Shown here: positions 43,663 to 52,028 of the stretch, piece after piece
How positions within the stretch are numbered: the first letter of the stretch is position 1
How the letters are laid out: each line of letters opens with the position of its first letter
The notes under the pieces: model-generated
Databases searched by the model: none
Told to the model about the DNA's origin: nothing
What the model saw: the letters and a program-made list of their open reading frames with translations, nothing else
Made by a program: the position numbers and the translations under genes
Origin: Rufibacter latericius
GTDB taxonomy: Bacteria; Bacteroidota; Bacteroidia; Cytophagales; Hymenobacteraceae
Assembly (NCBI RefSeq): GCF_003721515.1
Contig: NZ_RJJD01000015.1
Coordinates: 410,258 to 474,257, forward strand
DNA length: 64,000 nt
Direction: 5' to 3'

Positions 43663-46065
43663 TTAGAAATTAAGCGGGATGCTCACCCGCAGGGTAATGG
43701 ATCTGCCTATTTCATCGGCGTAGTACCGGAAACGGTTCAGGTAATCGCGGTAGGCGGTGTTCAGGAGATTACGACCGATCAAACCAACCTCAATCTGCTG
43801 CTTGCCTAGCTGCAGGGTAGTGCCCGCCTCGGCGTTCAGCAGGAAATAACCAGCTGGTGGCATGGCGTAATCACGGGCCAGGTAATTGCCTGGGATATGG
43901 CGCTGCCGGGGCACCGCTAGTCCGCTGATGGAAATAAAGTTTTGCACAAATACTCCCTGGGCTCCTAATCGTTCTACGGAATAGCGCAGGCTGTTCTCGT
44001 AGCGGTCAGAGGGAATCCAGATCAGGTACTCATCGGCGGTGCGGTTGTACGCCCGCACCAGTGAGGCCTTGGTGGCGAAAAGCAGGTGATCCGTTAACTG
44101 GTAAGACGCACTTACATCTACCCCGGAGAAGGTGGCATTGGTTTGTTTCTGACGGGCCGTCAGGAAAGCGCCCCTGATGGTCAGCGTAGGCACCGTATCT
44201 GGCTCCTGGTAGATGTAGTTGTCTATGAAGTTGTGGTACACACTGATCTCGCCGTTCAGGCGCTTGTTCTGCACGTAAGCCAGCGTAGCCATAAAGTTGT
44301 ACGCCCGCTCCACTCCCAGATTTGCGTTGCCGTACTCGTAGGTGCCCGTACCGTGGTGAATGCCGTTGCTGTACAACTCACTGGTGGTAGGCGAACGCCA
44401 CGCCGTGGAGGCATTCAGGTTCAGATCTAAGTGCGGCCCGAAGTGGTAGATGGCTCCCAGCGTACCAGACAGGTTCTGGAACCGATGGGTAGGCGTGAGT
44501 AGCTCATTGTCCAACTCAGACTGGCCGGTTTTCTCCGGGGTGTCTTTGCGGAACATTTTGGCCTGCAGGTAGCGGTAATCGTACCGAAGCCCTGCCTCCA
44601 CGTGCCACTTACCTTTCTCCCAGTTCTCAATCCAGAACAGTCCGCCGGTGTGGCTCTGGAAAAACGGCACAAAGAAACGTCCCTCATACCGGTTGAACTG
44701 GTACTGGTACGTGGCCCCAATGCTGCCTTTTAGGTTCTTGATGAGCGGGTGTTCCCAAACGACTTCGCTGCTGTGCGTAGTAATCTCAAACCGAAGGCCA
44801 GGCCTGCTGGAATCACCGTGGGCATCATACTCCTCGCGTTGGTTGTATTGCCGGGCATAGGTGAAGAGCAAACGGCTGGCCGGACCGGTACGGTAGAACC
44901 CATGCAGGCGCATCATATCATGCGTCACGTTCTGGTACGGCACCCCGATGTCATAGGTGAAATCAGCCTCCGGTTCCGGGCGTTCCCGTTGCAGCGCGGT
45001 TCGGATATCGGTGAGGTTGCCCACGTGCGAGGCCGAGAACACGCCCAGCCTGGTGTCAAATCGGCTGAAAAAGGCATCTACCCCAAACTTCTGGCGGGTC
45101 CAACCGGCGGCGGCCGAGAAGTTCTGCTCCTGGTAGCCGGTGTTGGCCAGGTAGTAATCTGGAGTCTTGCTGTTTCCGGCCTTTTTGAGCGTGCCCTGCA
45201 GGCGCAAGCTCAGCGACGGGATGCCCGCCGGATTGCTTTCCACCATACCAGACAGAACGCCCTGGCGATTGTGGCTCACCCCTACCAGGTTCAACTCGGC
45301 ACTTGTTCCGGCCGAATCTCGCAACGGTTTAGGCTCTACCAGAATCACGCCGCCAATGGCATCGGCGCCGTAGCGTACGCCAGCGGCTCCTTTCACCACG
45401 GTCAGCTCAGAGGCTACAAACGGGTCAATCTCGGGCGCGTGCTCAGAACCCCATTGCTGGGCCTCGTGGCGCACGCCGTTGTTCATGACCAGCACGCGGT
45501 TGCTGTGCATACCATGGATGACAGGTTTAGCGATGCTGGGTCCGGTCTGGATGCTAGTCACGCCCGTCATCCGCTCCAGTGACTGGGCCAGCGACTGGCC
45601 ATGCGTCTGCCTCAATTCCTGTCCGCTTAGATGACTTGTAGCTTGGGGAATCTGCTCGCGCTGTTTGGCAATCCGGACCTCCACCGAGTGTAGCTGAAGC
45701 GCGTCTGGGTGCAACCGGAAATTGATCACCTCTGGTGCCCGTACTGACTTCTCCAGCCGTTCTGGGTTATAGCCAATATAAGACACCACTATGCGGTACG
45801 TGCCGGGGCAAAGGCCATGGAAATGGTAGTGACCGTCGGTATCGGTGATGCTGGTGTGGGGGGTGCCTTCCAGTACCACGGTGGCACCAATCAGAGGGCT
45901 GCGGTCTTCATGGTCGGTGACTTTGCCGGAAAGCGTGATGCCGCAGTCTGCCTCGGCAGGCGCATCTTTCCCGGTAAGAATCGGACCATTCTGTGCAAAG
46001 ACACGGGCAGAGGCCAGGTCAATACACAGCAGAAGCAGCACCAAATATTTCAAGTATTTGCGCAA
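43663..46065 (-). CDS. TonB-dependent outer-membrane receptor, metal-type
   Basis: 800 residues with a signal peptide ending VFAQ. An N-terminal carboxypeptidase-regulatory-like domain (CGITLSGKVTDHEDRSPLIGATVVLEG...GHYHFHGLCPGTYRIVVSYIGYNPE) precedes the plug (SLERMTGVTSIQTGPSIAKPVIHGMHSNRVLVMNNGVRHEAQQWG) and a C-terminal 22-strand barrel ending RVSIPLNF. The paired Cys and the His-rich HYHFHGLC segment are typical of receptors from this group that lie in metal-related loci. It lies between a His-rich protein gene and a lipoprotein gene. The ligand, probably Zn or Cu, is inferred. Confidence 0.9.
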   Translation of the reverse strand: MRKYLKYLVLLLLCIDLASARVFAQNGPILTGKDAPAEADCGITLSGKVTDHEDRSPLIGATVVLEGTPHTSITDTDGHYHFHGLCPGTYRIVVSYIGYNPERLEKSVRAPEVINFRLHPDALQLHSVEVRIAKQREQIPQATSHLSGQELRQTHGQSLAQSLERMTGVTSIQTGPSIAKPVIHGMHSNRVLVMNNGVRHEAQQWGSEHAPEIDPFVASELTVVKGAAGVRYGADAIGGVILVEPKPLRDSAGTSAELNLVGVSHNRQGVLSGMVESNPAGIPSLSLRLQGTLKKAGNSKTPDYYLANTGYQEQNFSAAAGWTRQKFGVDAFFSRFDTRLGVFSASHVGNLTDIRTALQRERPEPEADFTYDIGVPYQNVTHDMMRLHGFYRTGPASRLLFTYARQYNQREEYDAHGDSSRPGLRFEITTHSSEVVWEHPLIKNLKGSIGATYQYQFNRYEGRFFVPFFQSHTGGLFWIENWEKGKWHVEAGLRYDYRYLQAKMFRKDTPEKTGQSELDNELLTPTHRFQNLSGTLGAIYHFGPHLDLNLNASTAWRSPTTSELYSNGIHHGTGTYEYGNANLGVERAYNFMATLAYVQNKRLNGEISVYHNFIDNYIYQEPDTVPTLTIRGAFLTARQKQTNATFSGVDVSASYQLTDHLLFATKASLVRAYNRTADEYLIWIPSDRYENSLRYSVERLGAQGVFVQNFISISGLAVPRQRHIPGNYLARDYAMPPAGYFLLNAEAGTTLQLGKQQIEVGLIGRNLLNTAYRDYLNRFRYYADEIGRSITLRVSIPLNF

Positions 46066-46207
46066 CTCAGTAAGAAAAAAGAAATGGGAAAAGGAGGAGC
46101 GTCCTCCAAACCGCCTTCAAAGGCAGGACGTTTCTTGCCCGTTTTTACAGAAAAGGCTGTAAACTACGCGGCAAGGGAGAGCCTGGGCTGTCTTGAAGGA
46201 AATAGAA

Positions 46208-46540
46208 TTAACTGAGCAGAGCCACAGGTGGCCCGCGCGGAGAGGCGGTATGCGGATAGCTGAATTTCCAGATGAAGGCGAAGCCCTCCTGGTAACTATC
46301 TATCAACGGAATTGGGGCAGTAAACTCTACTATCGTCTCTGAAGGCTGAAAAGGAGTGTTGAATAACTCGGCCGTAGGACAGTGCGTGTGCTTGTTGTCA
46401 ATGTGCGGCCGGTTCTCGTCGTGCGGTTTGTCTTCTGAGTGGGCGTGGGCGTGCAATGCCACCAGTACCTTTTCAGGTACCATCACCCGCATAAACAGCA
46501 GGAGCAAGAGGTAGGCACTTAGGCTCCGAAGATTCCGCAC
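46208..46540 (-). CDS. small histidine-rich exported protein
   Basis: 110 residues from a GTG start (MRNLRSLSAYLLLLLF). One N-terminal hydrophobic segment is followed by LHAHAHSEDKPHDENRPH and DNKHTHC, seven His plus one Cys in about 25 residues, a metal-binding-like stretch. The C-terminus is short and hydrophobic. The TonB receptor gene begins 142 nt downstream on the same strand. A palindrome overlaps the promoter box just upstream. It probably buffers or delivers a metal in the periplasm (inference). Confidence 0.75.
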   Translation of the reverse strand: MRNLRSLSAYLLLLLFMRVMVPEKVLVALHAHAHSEDKPHDENRPHIDNKHTHCPTAELFNTPFQPSETIVEFTAPIPLIDSYQEGFAFIWKFSYPHTASPRGPPVALLS

Positions 46541-46548
46541 AGTTTTTG

Positions 46549-46566
46549 GTTATCCGCAAATATAAC
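46549..46566 (-). promoter_or_regulatory. promoter box TATATTTG overlapped by palindrome GTTAT-N8-ATAAC
   Basis: On the minus strand TATATTTG (46557-46564) is an exact TAnnTTTG box, 16 nt before the GTG at 46540. Perfect arms GTTAT (46549-46553) and ATAAC (46562-46566) frame it. A metal-responsive repressor such as Zur/Fur would be placed to block it, but no regulator gene is nearby. Confidence 0.45.
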
Positions 46567-46681
46567 ACCAGCATTCATATTTCAGTAAGAAAACGTTTGT
46601 GGCTCTTGTACAAACGCTTACTGCTTCTTCTGCTGCAAAGTTCTGTTTGAGGTTCTCCGTTTTGCGCCTGATTTTTAGAAA

Positions 46682-46834
46682 GTAGGGGCAATCCCCTTTG
46701 GTTGCCCTAAACGGTAGTCCGAGTAATACAGGTGTTTTTTTGGAAACAAGCCATAAAATGGGACAATCCAGCGGGAAATCTACCATTCAAGGCCCGGAGA
46801 ACAAGAAAGGGCAACCACTAGGGATTATCCCTAC
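46682..46834. repeat. REPIN-like element, 27-bp inverted ends
   Basis: The 27-bp segments at 46682-46708 and 46808-46834 are reverse complements at 22 of 27 positions (start GTAGGGGCAA, end TATCCCTAC). Each is itself a small hairpin (GGGCAA...TTGCCC in the left copy). The spacer is 99 nt. It looks like two REP units in inverted orientation. No transposase gene is nearby. Confidence 0.55.
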
Positions 46835-46986
46835 ATTTTCAAAGAAGTGTTCCGCTCAAAAAGGCTTTCAAGAACCAGTTTCGCCATAAATTCTGCCATC
46901 CTGTCACTTTTGCGGTTGCTGGAACAGCTTTTGCCAAGGCTCATTCACCATTAGCAACACACATCATTATTTACATAGATAAGGAA

Positions 46987-48813
46987 ATGGAAGAAAAAGG
47001 CACGATTTCGATTCACACCGAGAACATTTTCCCCATCATCAAGAAGTTCTTGTACTCAGACCACGAGATTTTCTTGCGTGAGTTGGTGTCCAACGCCGTG
47101 GATGCGAGCCAAAAAGCCAAAAGTCTCTCCAGCATTGGCGAGCTGAAAGGTGACCTGGGCGAGCTGAAGGTGACCGTGAAGGTAGACAAAGAGAAAAAGC
47201 AGATCATCATCTCGGACAACGGGATAGGGATGACTGCCGAGGAGATCAAGAAATACATCAACCAGATTGCGTTCTCCGGCGCCACTGAGTTTGTGGAGCG
47301 CTACAAAGACTCCAACGCTGACAAGAGCCAGATCATCGGGCAGTTCGGTCTGGGCTTCTACTCGGCGTTTATGGTGGCCGGCACCGTGGAAATTGACACT
47401 TTGTCGCACCAAGATGGCGCCGAGGCCGCTCACTGGATCTGCGACGGTTCCACGGAGTTCTCCATCACCAATGGAACCCGCACCGAGCGCGGTACCGACG
47501 TGATTTTGAACATTGCCGAAGATTCTGAGGAGTTCCTGGAGGAAGCCCGCCTGCAAACCATCCTGAACAAATACTGCAAGTTCTTACCCATTCCGGTGGA
47601 GTTCAACGGGGAAACCATCAACAACCCGAACCCCATCTGGACCAAGTCTCCTTCTGACCTGACCGATGAGGACTACAAGAACTTCTACAAAGAACTATAT
47701 CCGTTCTCAGAAGACCCGCTGTTTTGGATTCACCTGAACGTGGACTATCCGTTTAACCTCACCGGTATTCTTTACTTTCCTAAAGTGAAGAATGAGTTCG
47801 ATTTCCAGAAAAACAAAATCCAGCTTTACAGCCGCCAGGTATTCATCACCGATGAGGTGAAAGACGTGGTTCCTGAGTTCCTGATGCTGCTGCACGGAGT
47901 GATTGACTCCCCGGACATTCCGCTGAACGTAAGCCGCTCTTTCCTGCAGGCCGATGCCAACGTGAAGAAAATCAACACCTATATCACCCGTAAGGTGGCC
48001 GATAAACTGAACGAGATCTACAAGAAAGACCGCACCGCCTACGAGGAGAAGTGGAACGACATCGCGGTGTTCGTGAAGTACGGTATGCTCTCAGATGACA
48101 AGTTCTATGAGAAAGCCAAAGACTTCACCCTGCTGCAAAGCACCGACGAGAAATTCCATACCCTGGAAGAGTACCGCAACTTTGTACAGGCCAACCAAAC
48201 CGATAAAGACGGCAACCTGGTGATCTTGTACACCACTGATGCTGAGAAGCAGCACGCCTTCATTGAGACCGCCCAAACCCGCAACTATGACGTGGTGAAG
48301 CTGGATTCCATGATTGACCCGCACTTCATCGGTCAGTTAGAGCAGAAGTTAGAGAAAACGACCTTGAAACGCGTTGACGCTGATACCATTGATAAGCTCA
48401 TCCAGACCGATGCTAAACCGGCTAGCGTATTGTCAGAAGACGAGACCAAGCGTCTGAAGGAGCTGTTTGAGAAAGCCATTGCGAATCAGAACATGACCGT
48501 AGGCGTGGAAGCCTTGAGCACCGATGATCAACCGGTTATCATCACCCTGCCAGAATTCATGCGCCGCATGAAAGACATGAACCGCATGGGCGGCGGTGGC
48601 ATGATGATGATGGGCAACCTGCCAGACATGTACAACGTGACCATCAACGCCAACCATCCTATCAACCACCGCATCTTGAAGCACAACGACGAGCGCGGTG
48701 AGAAGATCGCCAAGCAGGCCTATGACCTGGCGTTGCTGTCTCAGAACATGCTTTCGGGTGCTGCCTTGACAGCCTTCGTGAAGCGCAGCGTGGAGTTGAT
48801 TGACAAAGAATAG
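46987..48813 (+). CDS. htpG: molecular chaperone HtpG (Hsp90)
   Basis: 608 residues, normal bacterial Hsp90 length. The ATP-binding N-domain has RELVSNAVDAS, IIISDNGIGMTAEEI and GQFGLGFYSAFMVA. The middle domain has LNVSRSFLQAD and the catalytic-loop region, and the C-terminal dimerisation domain follows (MMMMGNLPDMYNVTINANHPI). It acts in the cytoplasm on client folding under stress. The leader from the probable promoter box is about 70 nt. Confidence 0.98.
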   Translation: MEEKGTISIHTENIFPIIKKFLYSDHEIFLRELVSNAVDASQKAKSLSSIGELKGDLGELKVTVKVDKEKKQIIISDNGIGMTAEEIKKYINQIAFSGATEFVERYKDSNADKSQIIGQFGLGFYSAFMVAGTVEIDTLSHQDGAEAAHWICDGSTEFSITNGTRTERGTDVILNIAEDSEEFLEEARLQTILNKYCKFLPIPVEFNGETINNPNPIWTKSPSDLTDEDYKNFYKELYPFSEDPLFWIHLNVDYPFNLTGILYFPKVKNEFDFQKNKIQLYSRQVFITDEVKDVVPEFLMLLHGVIDSPDIPLNVSRSFLQADANVKKINTYITRKVADKLNEIYKKDRTAYEEKWNDIAVFVKYGMLSDDKFYEKAKDFTLLQSTDEKFHTLEEYRNFVQANQTDKDGNLVILYTTDAEKQHAFIETAQTRNYDVVKLDSMIDPHFIGQLEQKLEKTTLKRVDADTIDKLIQTDAKPASVLSEDETKRLKELFEKAIANQNMTVGVEALSTDDQPVIITLPEFMRRMKDMNRMGGGGMMMMGNLPDMYNVTINANHPINHRILKHNDERGEKIAKQAYDLALLSQNMLSGAALTAFVKRSVELIDKE

Positions 48814-48838
48814 TCTGCTGTTTTAAAGCAGTTTTTAC

Positions 48839-48871
48839 AAAAAGAGGCCGGAAATGCTCCGGCCTCTTTTT
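48839..48871 (+). terminator. htpG terminator, shared AAAAGAGGCCG core
   Basis: AAAAAGAGGCCGG (48839-48851) pairs with CCGGCCTCTTTTT (48859-48871) and is followed by GTTTTAGGCCTGTTTC, a palindrome-family fragment. Confidence 0.85.
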
Positions 48872-48912
48872 GTTTTAGGCCTGTTTCTTTAAAAACAAGC
48901 AAAATTCGCCGC

Positions 48913-48920
48913 CACTTTTG
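48913..48920 (+). promoter_or_regulatory. CACTTTTG box upstream of NamZ-like gene
   Basis: One mismatch to TAnnTTTG; the same variant as in front of htpG. It is 108 nt before the ATG at 49029. Confidence 0.35.
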
Positions 48921-49028
48921 TGAAATAGACTAGATCTCCTTCCAAAGACCTCACTTTCTTAAGCCTGAAAATTGATTTGGTTGCTACTTTACCGGTAAAC
49001 CTCCAACTTGCGTAAAACTTTACCCCCT

Positions 49029-50294
49029 ATGCCAAAATCCCTGTTGTCTTTCTTCTCACTTGGCCTGCTCACGGTGATACTAGCGAATGGTTCCTGTACC
49101 AAATCTTCTTCGCCAACCGCCCCTACTTCCGCGCAAAACAGCTCCACCACCGCCAAGCCCGGCAAAGCCTTGATGACCGGTGCCGACCAGACCGAGAAAT
49201 ATGTACCCTACCTGAAAGGCAAGAAAGTAGCCATGGTGGTGAACCCTTCTTCTACCATCGGTGGGAAGTCCAGCGTGGATAGCTTGTTGGCTTCGGGGAT
49301 TCAGATTGTAAAGGTGTTCGGGCCTGAGCATGGGTTCAGGGGAAATGCCAGCAACGGCGCGAAGGTAGACGATGAGGTAGACGCCAAAACCGGTATTCCT
49401 ATTATCTCGCTCTACGGCAAGAAGCGAAAGCCCAGCAAAGAAGACCTGGCAGGCGTGGACGTGCTCATCTATGACATCCAGGACGTAGGCGTTCGGTTCT
49501 ACACCAACATCAATACCCTGCGCGATGTCATGGAATCCTGCGCCGAGCACAACGTGGAACTGATGGTGCTGGACCGGCCCAACCCGCACGCCTACATGAT
49601 TGATGGCCCCATCCTGGACATGAAGTATAAATCGGGCATCGGGCAGTTTCCTATTCCTATTGCGCACGGACTAACGGTGGGGGAATTTGCCCAGATGGTG
49701 AACGGCGAAGGCTGGATGGAGAAGGGCCTGAAGCTGAACAAGCTCAACATCATCAAACTGGCCAATTATAACCATGACATGCCGTATGTGCTGCCCGTGA
49801 ACCCATCGCCTAATCTGAATACGGCCCAAAGTGTGATGCTGTACCCCAGCCTGTGCCTTTTTGAGGGAACCATCATCAGCCAGGGACGCGGTACGCACAT
49901 GCCGTTTACGGTACTGGGTGCACCAGCCCTGAAAGGTAAATATGAATTTACCTTCACCCCGGTCAGCATCAAAGGCATGAGCGAAACCCCGTTGCACATG
50001 AACGAGGCTTGCTACGGGTTGGACTTACGCAACTATGATGTAGAACAACTCCGGAAAAAGCGCCAGATCAACCTGAGTTGGATGATAGAACTGTACAAAG
50101 CTTACCCAGAGAAAGCACGGTTCTTTGACTCATCATACAGCAAGCAGATGGGCGTGATTGAACGACTAGCCGGCGTAGCCGATTTCCGGAAACAGATAGA
50201 AGAAGGCTGGTCTGAAGCTAAAATCAGGGAAACCTGGGAACCCGGCCTGAAAACGTATAAGGAGATGCGCAGGAAGTATTTGTTGTACCCGTGA
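49029..50294 (+). CDS. NamZ-like exo-beta-N-acetylmuramidase (DUF1343), lipoprotein
   Basis: 421 residues from MPKSLLSFFSLGLLT with lipobox NGSC. The domain was long called DUF1343 and members have been shown to be exo-beta-N-acetylmuramidases (NamZ) that remove MurNAc from peptidoglycan fragments. Visible segments are KVAMVVNPSSTIGG, VFGPEHGFRGNASNGAKVDDEVDAKTGIPIISLYG, LIYDIQDVGVRFYT, LDRPNPHAYMIDGP and FEGTIISQGRGTHMPF. It probably functions in cell-wall recycling in the periplasm. The frame opens at a TTG at 49008, but the signal peptide begins at 49029. Confidence 0.92.
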   Translation: MPKSLLSFFSLGLLTVILANGSCTKSSSPTAPTSAQNSSTTAKPGKALMTGADQTEKYVPYLKGKKVAMVVNPSSTIGGKSSVDSLLASGIQIVKVFGPEHGFRGNASNGAKVDDEVDAKTGIPIISLYGKKRKPSKEDLAGVDVLIYDIQDVGVRFYTNINTLRDVMESCAEHNVELMVLDRPNPHAYMIDGPILDMKYKSGIGQFPIPIAHGLTVGEFAQMVNGEGWMEKGLKLNKLNIIKLANYNHDMPYVLPVNPSPNLNTAQSVMLYPSLCLFEGTIISQGRGTHMPFTVLGAPALKGKYEFTFTPVSIKGMSETPLHMNEACYGLDLRNYDVEQLRKKRQINLSWMIELYKAYPEKARFFDSSYSKQMGVIERLAGVADFRKQIEEGWSEAKIRETWEPGLKTYKEMRRKYLLYP

Positions 50295-50342
50295 GAAGGT
50301 ATTTTAGCCTAAACTGGAATATACGTGTAAGAACTCTGCCTA

Positions 50343-50633
50343 ATGAAATCATTAGAAAAACCCGAACTGGAAAATGCTACTTATACCTTGACGTTCTACT
50401 TCATTGCAGGCATCCTAGTCATTATACTCAACACTGCTTCACAGTTCAAGTCCGGGCCTTGCACCCCTGGTCTTGATTTACTTTCCTTCTTCTTAGTAGG
50501 TCCTGTAAGCCTAATCTTGCTTTTTGTCAACTCACTCCGAAGAATAGTTGGAAAGCGACCTACCCTTTATTCTGCCCTTCTCCATCTTCTTGGATTTTCC
50601 ACTTGGTGCGGAATCCTTGGCTTTGGAGGGTAA
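50343..50633 (+). CDS. small membrane protein
   Basis: 96 residues with two to three transmembrane segments (LTFYFIAGILVIILNTAS, LLSFFLVGPVSLILLFVNSL, ALLHLLGFSTWCGILGFG) joined by a short charged loop. No family is recognised. It lies 48 nt downstream of the NamZ-like gene on the same strand and could be cotranscribed, but lacks an obvious functional link. Confidence 0.6.
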   Translation: MKSLEKPELENATYTLTFYFIAGILVIILNTASQFKSGPCTPGLDLLSFFLVGPVSLILLFVNSLRRIVGKRPTLYSALLHLLGFSTWCGILGFGG

Positions 50634-50688
50634 GGATTGAGCCTAACAAGCGTCTCCTGTTTTGGCCCTGTTTTACAGAAAAGAGGCC

Positions 50689-50709
50689 GAAAATAATCCA
50701 GCCTCTTTT
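50689..50709 (-). terminator. trxA terminator, shared AAAAGAGGC core
   Basis: AAAAGAGGC (50689-50697) pairs with GCCTCTTTT (50701-50709). It lies about 24 nt after the trxA stop on the minus strand, followed by CTGTAAAACAGGGCC of the palindrome family. Confidence 0.65.
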
Positions 50710-50732
50710 CCCTTTCAGGTAGTCTGGAGTGA

Positions 50733-51053
50733 TTACACGTACGCTGCCAGTTTCTTCTCCAGCACATACTTGGGCACTGCGCCCACTTGCTTGTCCACCA
50801 CCTGTCCGTTCTTGAAGACCAAAAGCGTAGGCATGCTCCTGATGCCGTATTTAGAGGAAACAATGGGGTTGTTATCTACGTCCAGTTTGCCCACGATGGC
50901 TTTGCCTTCGTATTCTTTAGCCAGTTCTTCTACAACAGGGCCAATCATGCGGCAGGGGCCACACCACTCCGCCCAGAAGTCTACCAGCACAGGTTTGTCA
51001 GATTGGATGGCCTCCTCAAAGGAAGCATCGGTGAGATGAATTGCTTTTACCAT
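50733..51053 (-). CDS. trxA: thioredoxin
   Basis: 106 residues from MVKAIHLTDASFEEAI. The classic single-domain thioredoxin with FWAEWCGPCRMIGP (CGPC), KLDVDNNP, IRSMPTLLVFKNG (cis-Pro) and GAVPKYVLEKKL. It is cytoplasmic and reduces protein disulfides with NADPH via thioredoxin reductase. The frame is open nine codons upstream. The promoter box TACTTTTG lies 24 nt before the chosen ATG. Confidence 0.97.
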   Translation of the reverse strand: MVKAIHLTDASFEEAIQSDKPVLVDFWAEWCGPCRMIGPVVEELAKEYEGKAIVGKLDVDNNPIVSSKYGIRSMPTLLVFKNGQVVDKQVGAVPKYVLEKKLAAYV

Positions 51054-51077
51054 GTCCTTAAATTTTAAAGTACAAGG

Positions 51078-51085
51078 CAAAAGTA
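51078..51085 (-). promoter_or_regulatory. TACTTTTG promoter box of trxA
   Basis: The plus strand reads CAAAAGTA. It is an exact TAnnTTTG match 24 nt before the trxA ATG. Confidence 0.6.
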
Positions 51086-51131
51086 GCGCCGCTTACAGGC
51101 TCAGGATTGTACCAGAACGACATTTTTCAGG

Positions 51132-51944
51132 CTAAAGCTGCAGTCCTTGTGCTTGGGTGTCTTCAGAGAAATAAGAGGTAGGCGTTACGCCGGAGTACTC
51201 CTTGAAATCTCGGTTGAAGTGCGCCTGGTCATAGTAACCGCTGGAAAGCGCCAACTGCGTGAAGCTCTGGTCTGGGTCTTGTTGGTAGCGCTGCAAGGAG
51301 TACCGGAAGCGCTGAATTTTGGTGTATTCCCTCGGGTTGAAGCCCAACAGGTCTTTGAACCGTCGCTCAAATTGCCGGCGGGAAAGATAGAGCTGCTCGT
51401 AGAGCTTGTCAGCGTCAGGGAGTTGCCCGGCATCTATTTCGGCCTTTATCAGTTTTATCAAGGGGGTGTAACTACGTTTGTTTTGCAGCAGGTGCTCGGC
51501 CAGGAATTGGGTGAGCAAGGCCATGCGCTCCTGGTGCGAGGCCGAGGTGGCAATCTGTTCCTCCAGCAGCCTCAAGCCGGTGCCAAACACCTCCTGCACT
51601 ACCGTCACCTTGTTGCTCACTTCCTGTCCCGAGGTGTGAAAGAGCAGGCTGGCCGTGTACGGGTACAAGGCTACGCCTATGATGCCAAAGTTTTCCTGAG
51701 TCGTAATCTCGGTGGGTTTATTGGAAGGACCGTGCAGGTAAAACTCGGGTACTACCTGGTCTGTGCCGGGCGAAAGAAAAGAACCTTTGTAGTGGAACGT
51801 GAGTTGGGCGCAGCCATTGGCCACGGAACTGAAGTGGTACGGCGCCGTAATCTCCTGCCCCTCAGCAATCCAGAAATACCGCACGAACTCGGCCAGATGC
51901 GGCGGAGGCGGAAGCTGCTGGTAAAACGTGGTAGGTACTGCCAT
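51132..51944 (-). CDS. AraC family transcriptional regulator
   Basis: 270 residues. The N-terminal half (PPPHLAEFVRYFWIAEGQEI, LTFHYKGSFLSP, GIIGVALYPYTASLLF) is a DUF6597-like ligand domain. The C-terminal half has the two AraC helix-turn-helix motifs: LYLSRRQFERRFKDLLGFNPREYTKIQRFRYSL and LALSSGYYDQAHFNRDFKEYSGVTPTSYF. It should bind DNA and an unidentified effector. It is upstream of trxA on the same strand but separated by the trxA promoter. The DoxX-like gene lies directly upstream. Confidence 0.93.
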   Translation of the reverse strand: MAVPTTFYQQLPPPPHLAEFVRYFWIAEGQEITAPYHFSSVANGCAQLTFHYKGSFLSPGTDQVVPEFYLHGPSNKPTEITTQENFGIIGVALYPYTASLLFHTSGQEVSNKVTVVQEVFGTGLRLLEEQIATSASHQERMALLTQFLAEHLLQNKRSYTPLIKLIKAEIDAGQLPDADKLYEQLYLSRRQFERRFKDLLGFNPREYTKIQRFRYSLQRYQQDPDQSFTQLALSSGYYDQAHFNRDFKEYSGVTPTSYFSEDTQAQGLQL

Positions 51945-52028
51945 GGCGCTGCTCGGTTAGCCGTTCAACGAGAATTCTCTCAACAAGTGAAGCCACAGCA
52001 AGGTAGCATTTTCTGGGTGTTTTTGCGA

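Larger units (their letters stand above)
46541..46986. other. 446-nt region between His-rich gene and htpG
   Basis: It contains the palindromic promoter of the His-rich gene, a REPIN-like element (46682-46834) and the htpG promoter region (CACTTTTG at 46905-46912, one mismatch to TAnnTTTG). No credible ORF is present. Confidence 0.6.

Noticed and set aside
44749-45582. 277-residue open frame opposite the TonB receptor gene
   Set aside because: The receptor on the minus strand has complete plug and barrel motifs, so the opposite frame is a shadow.
50291-50476. 61-residue frame overlapping the end of the NamZ-like gene
   Set aside because: The frame starting at 50343 is better: it has membrane segments and a clean ATG, while this one has no protein-like pattern.
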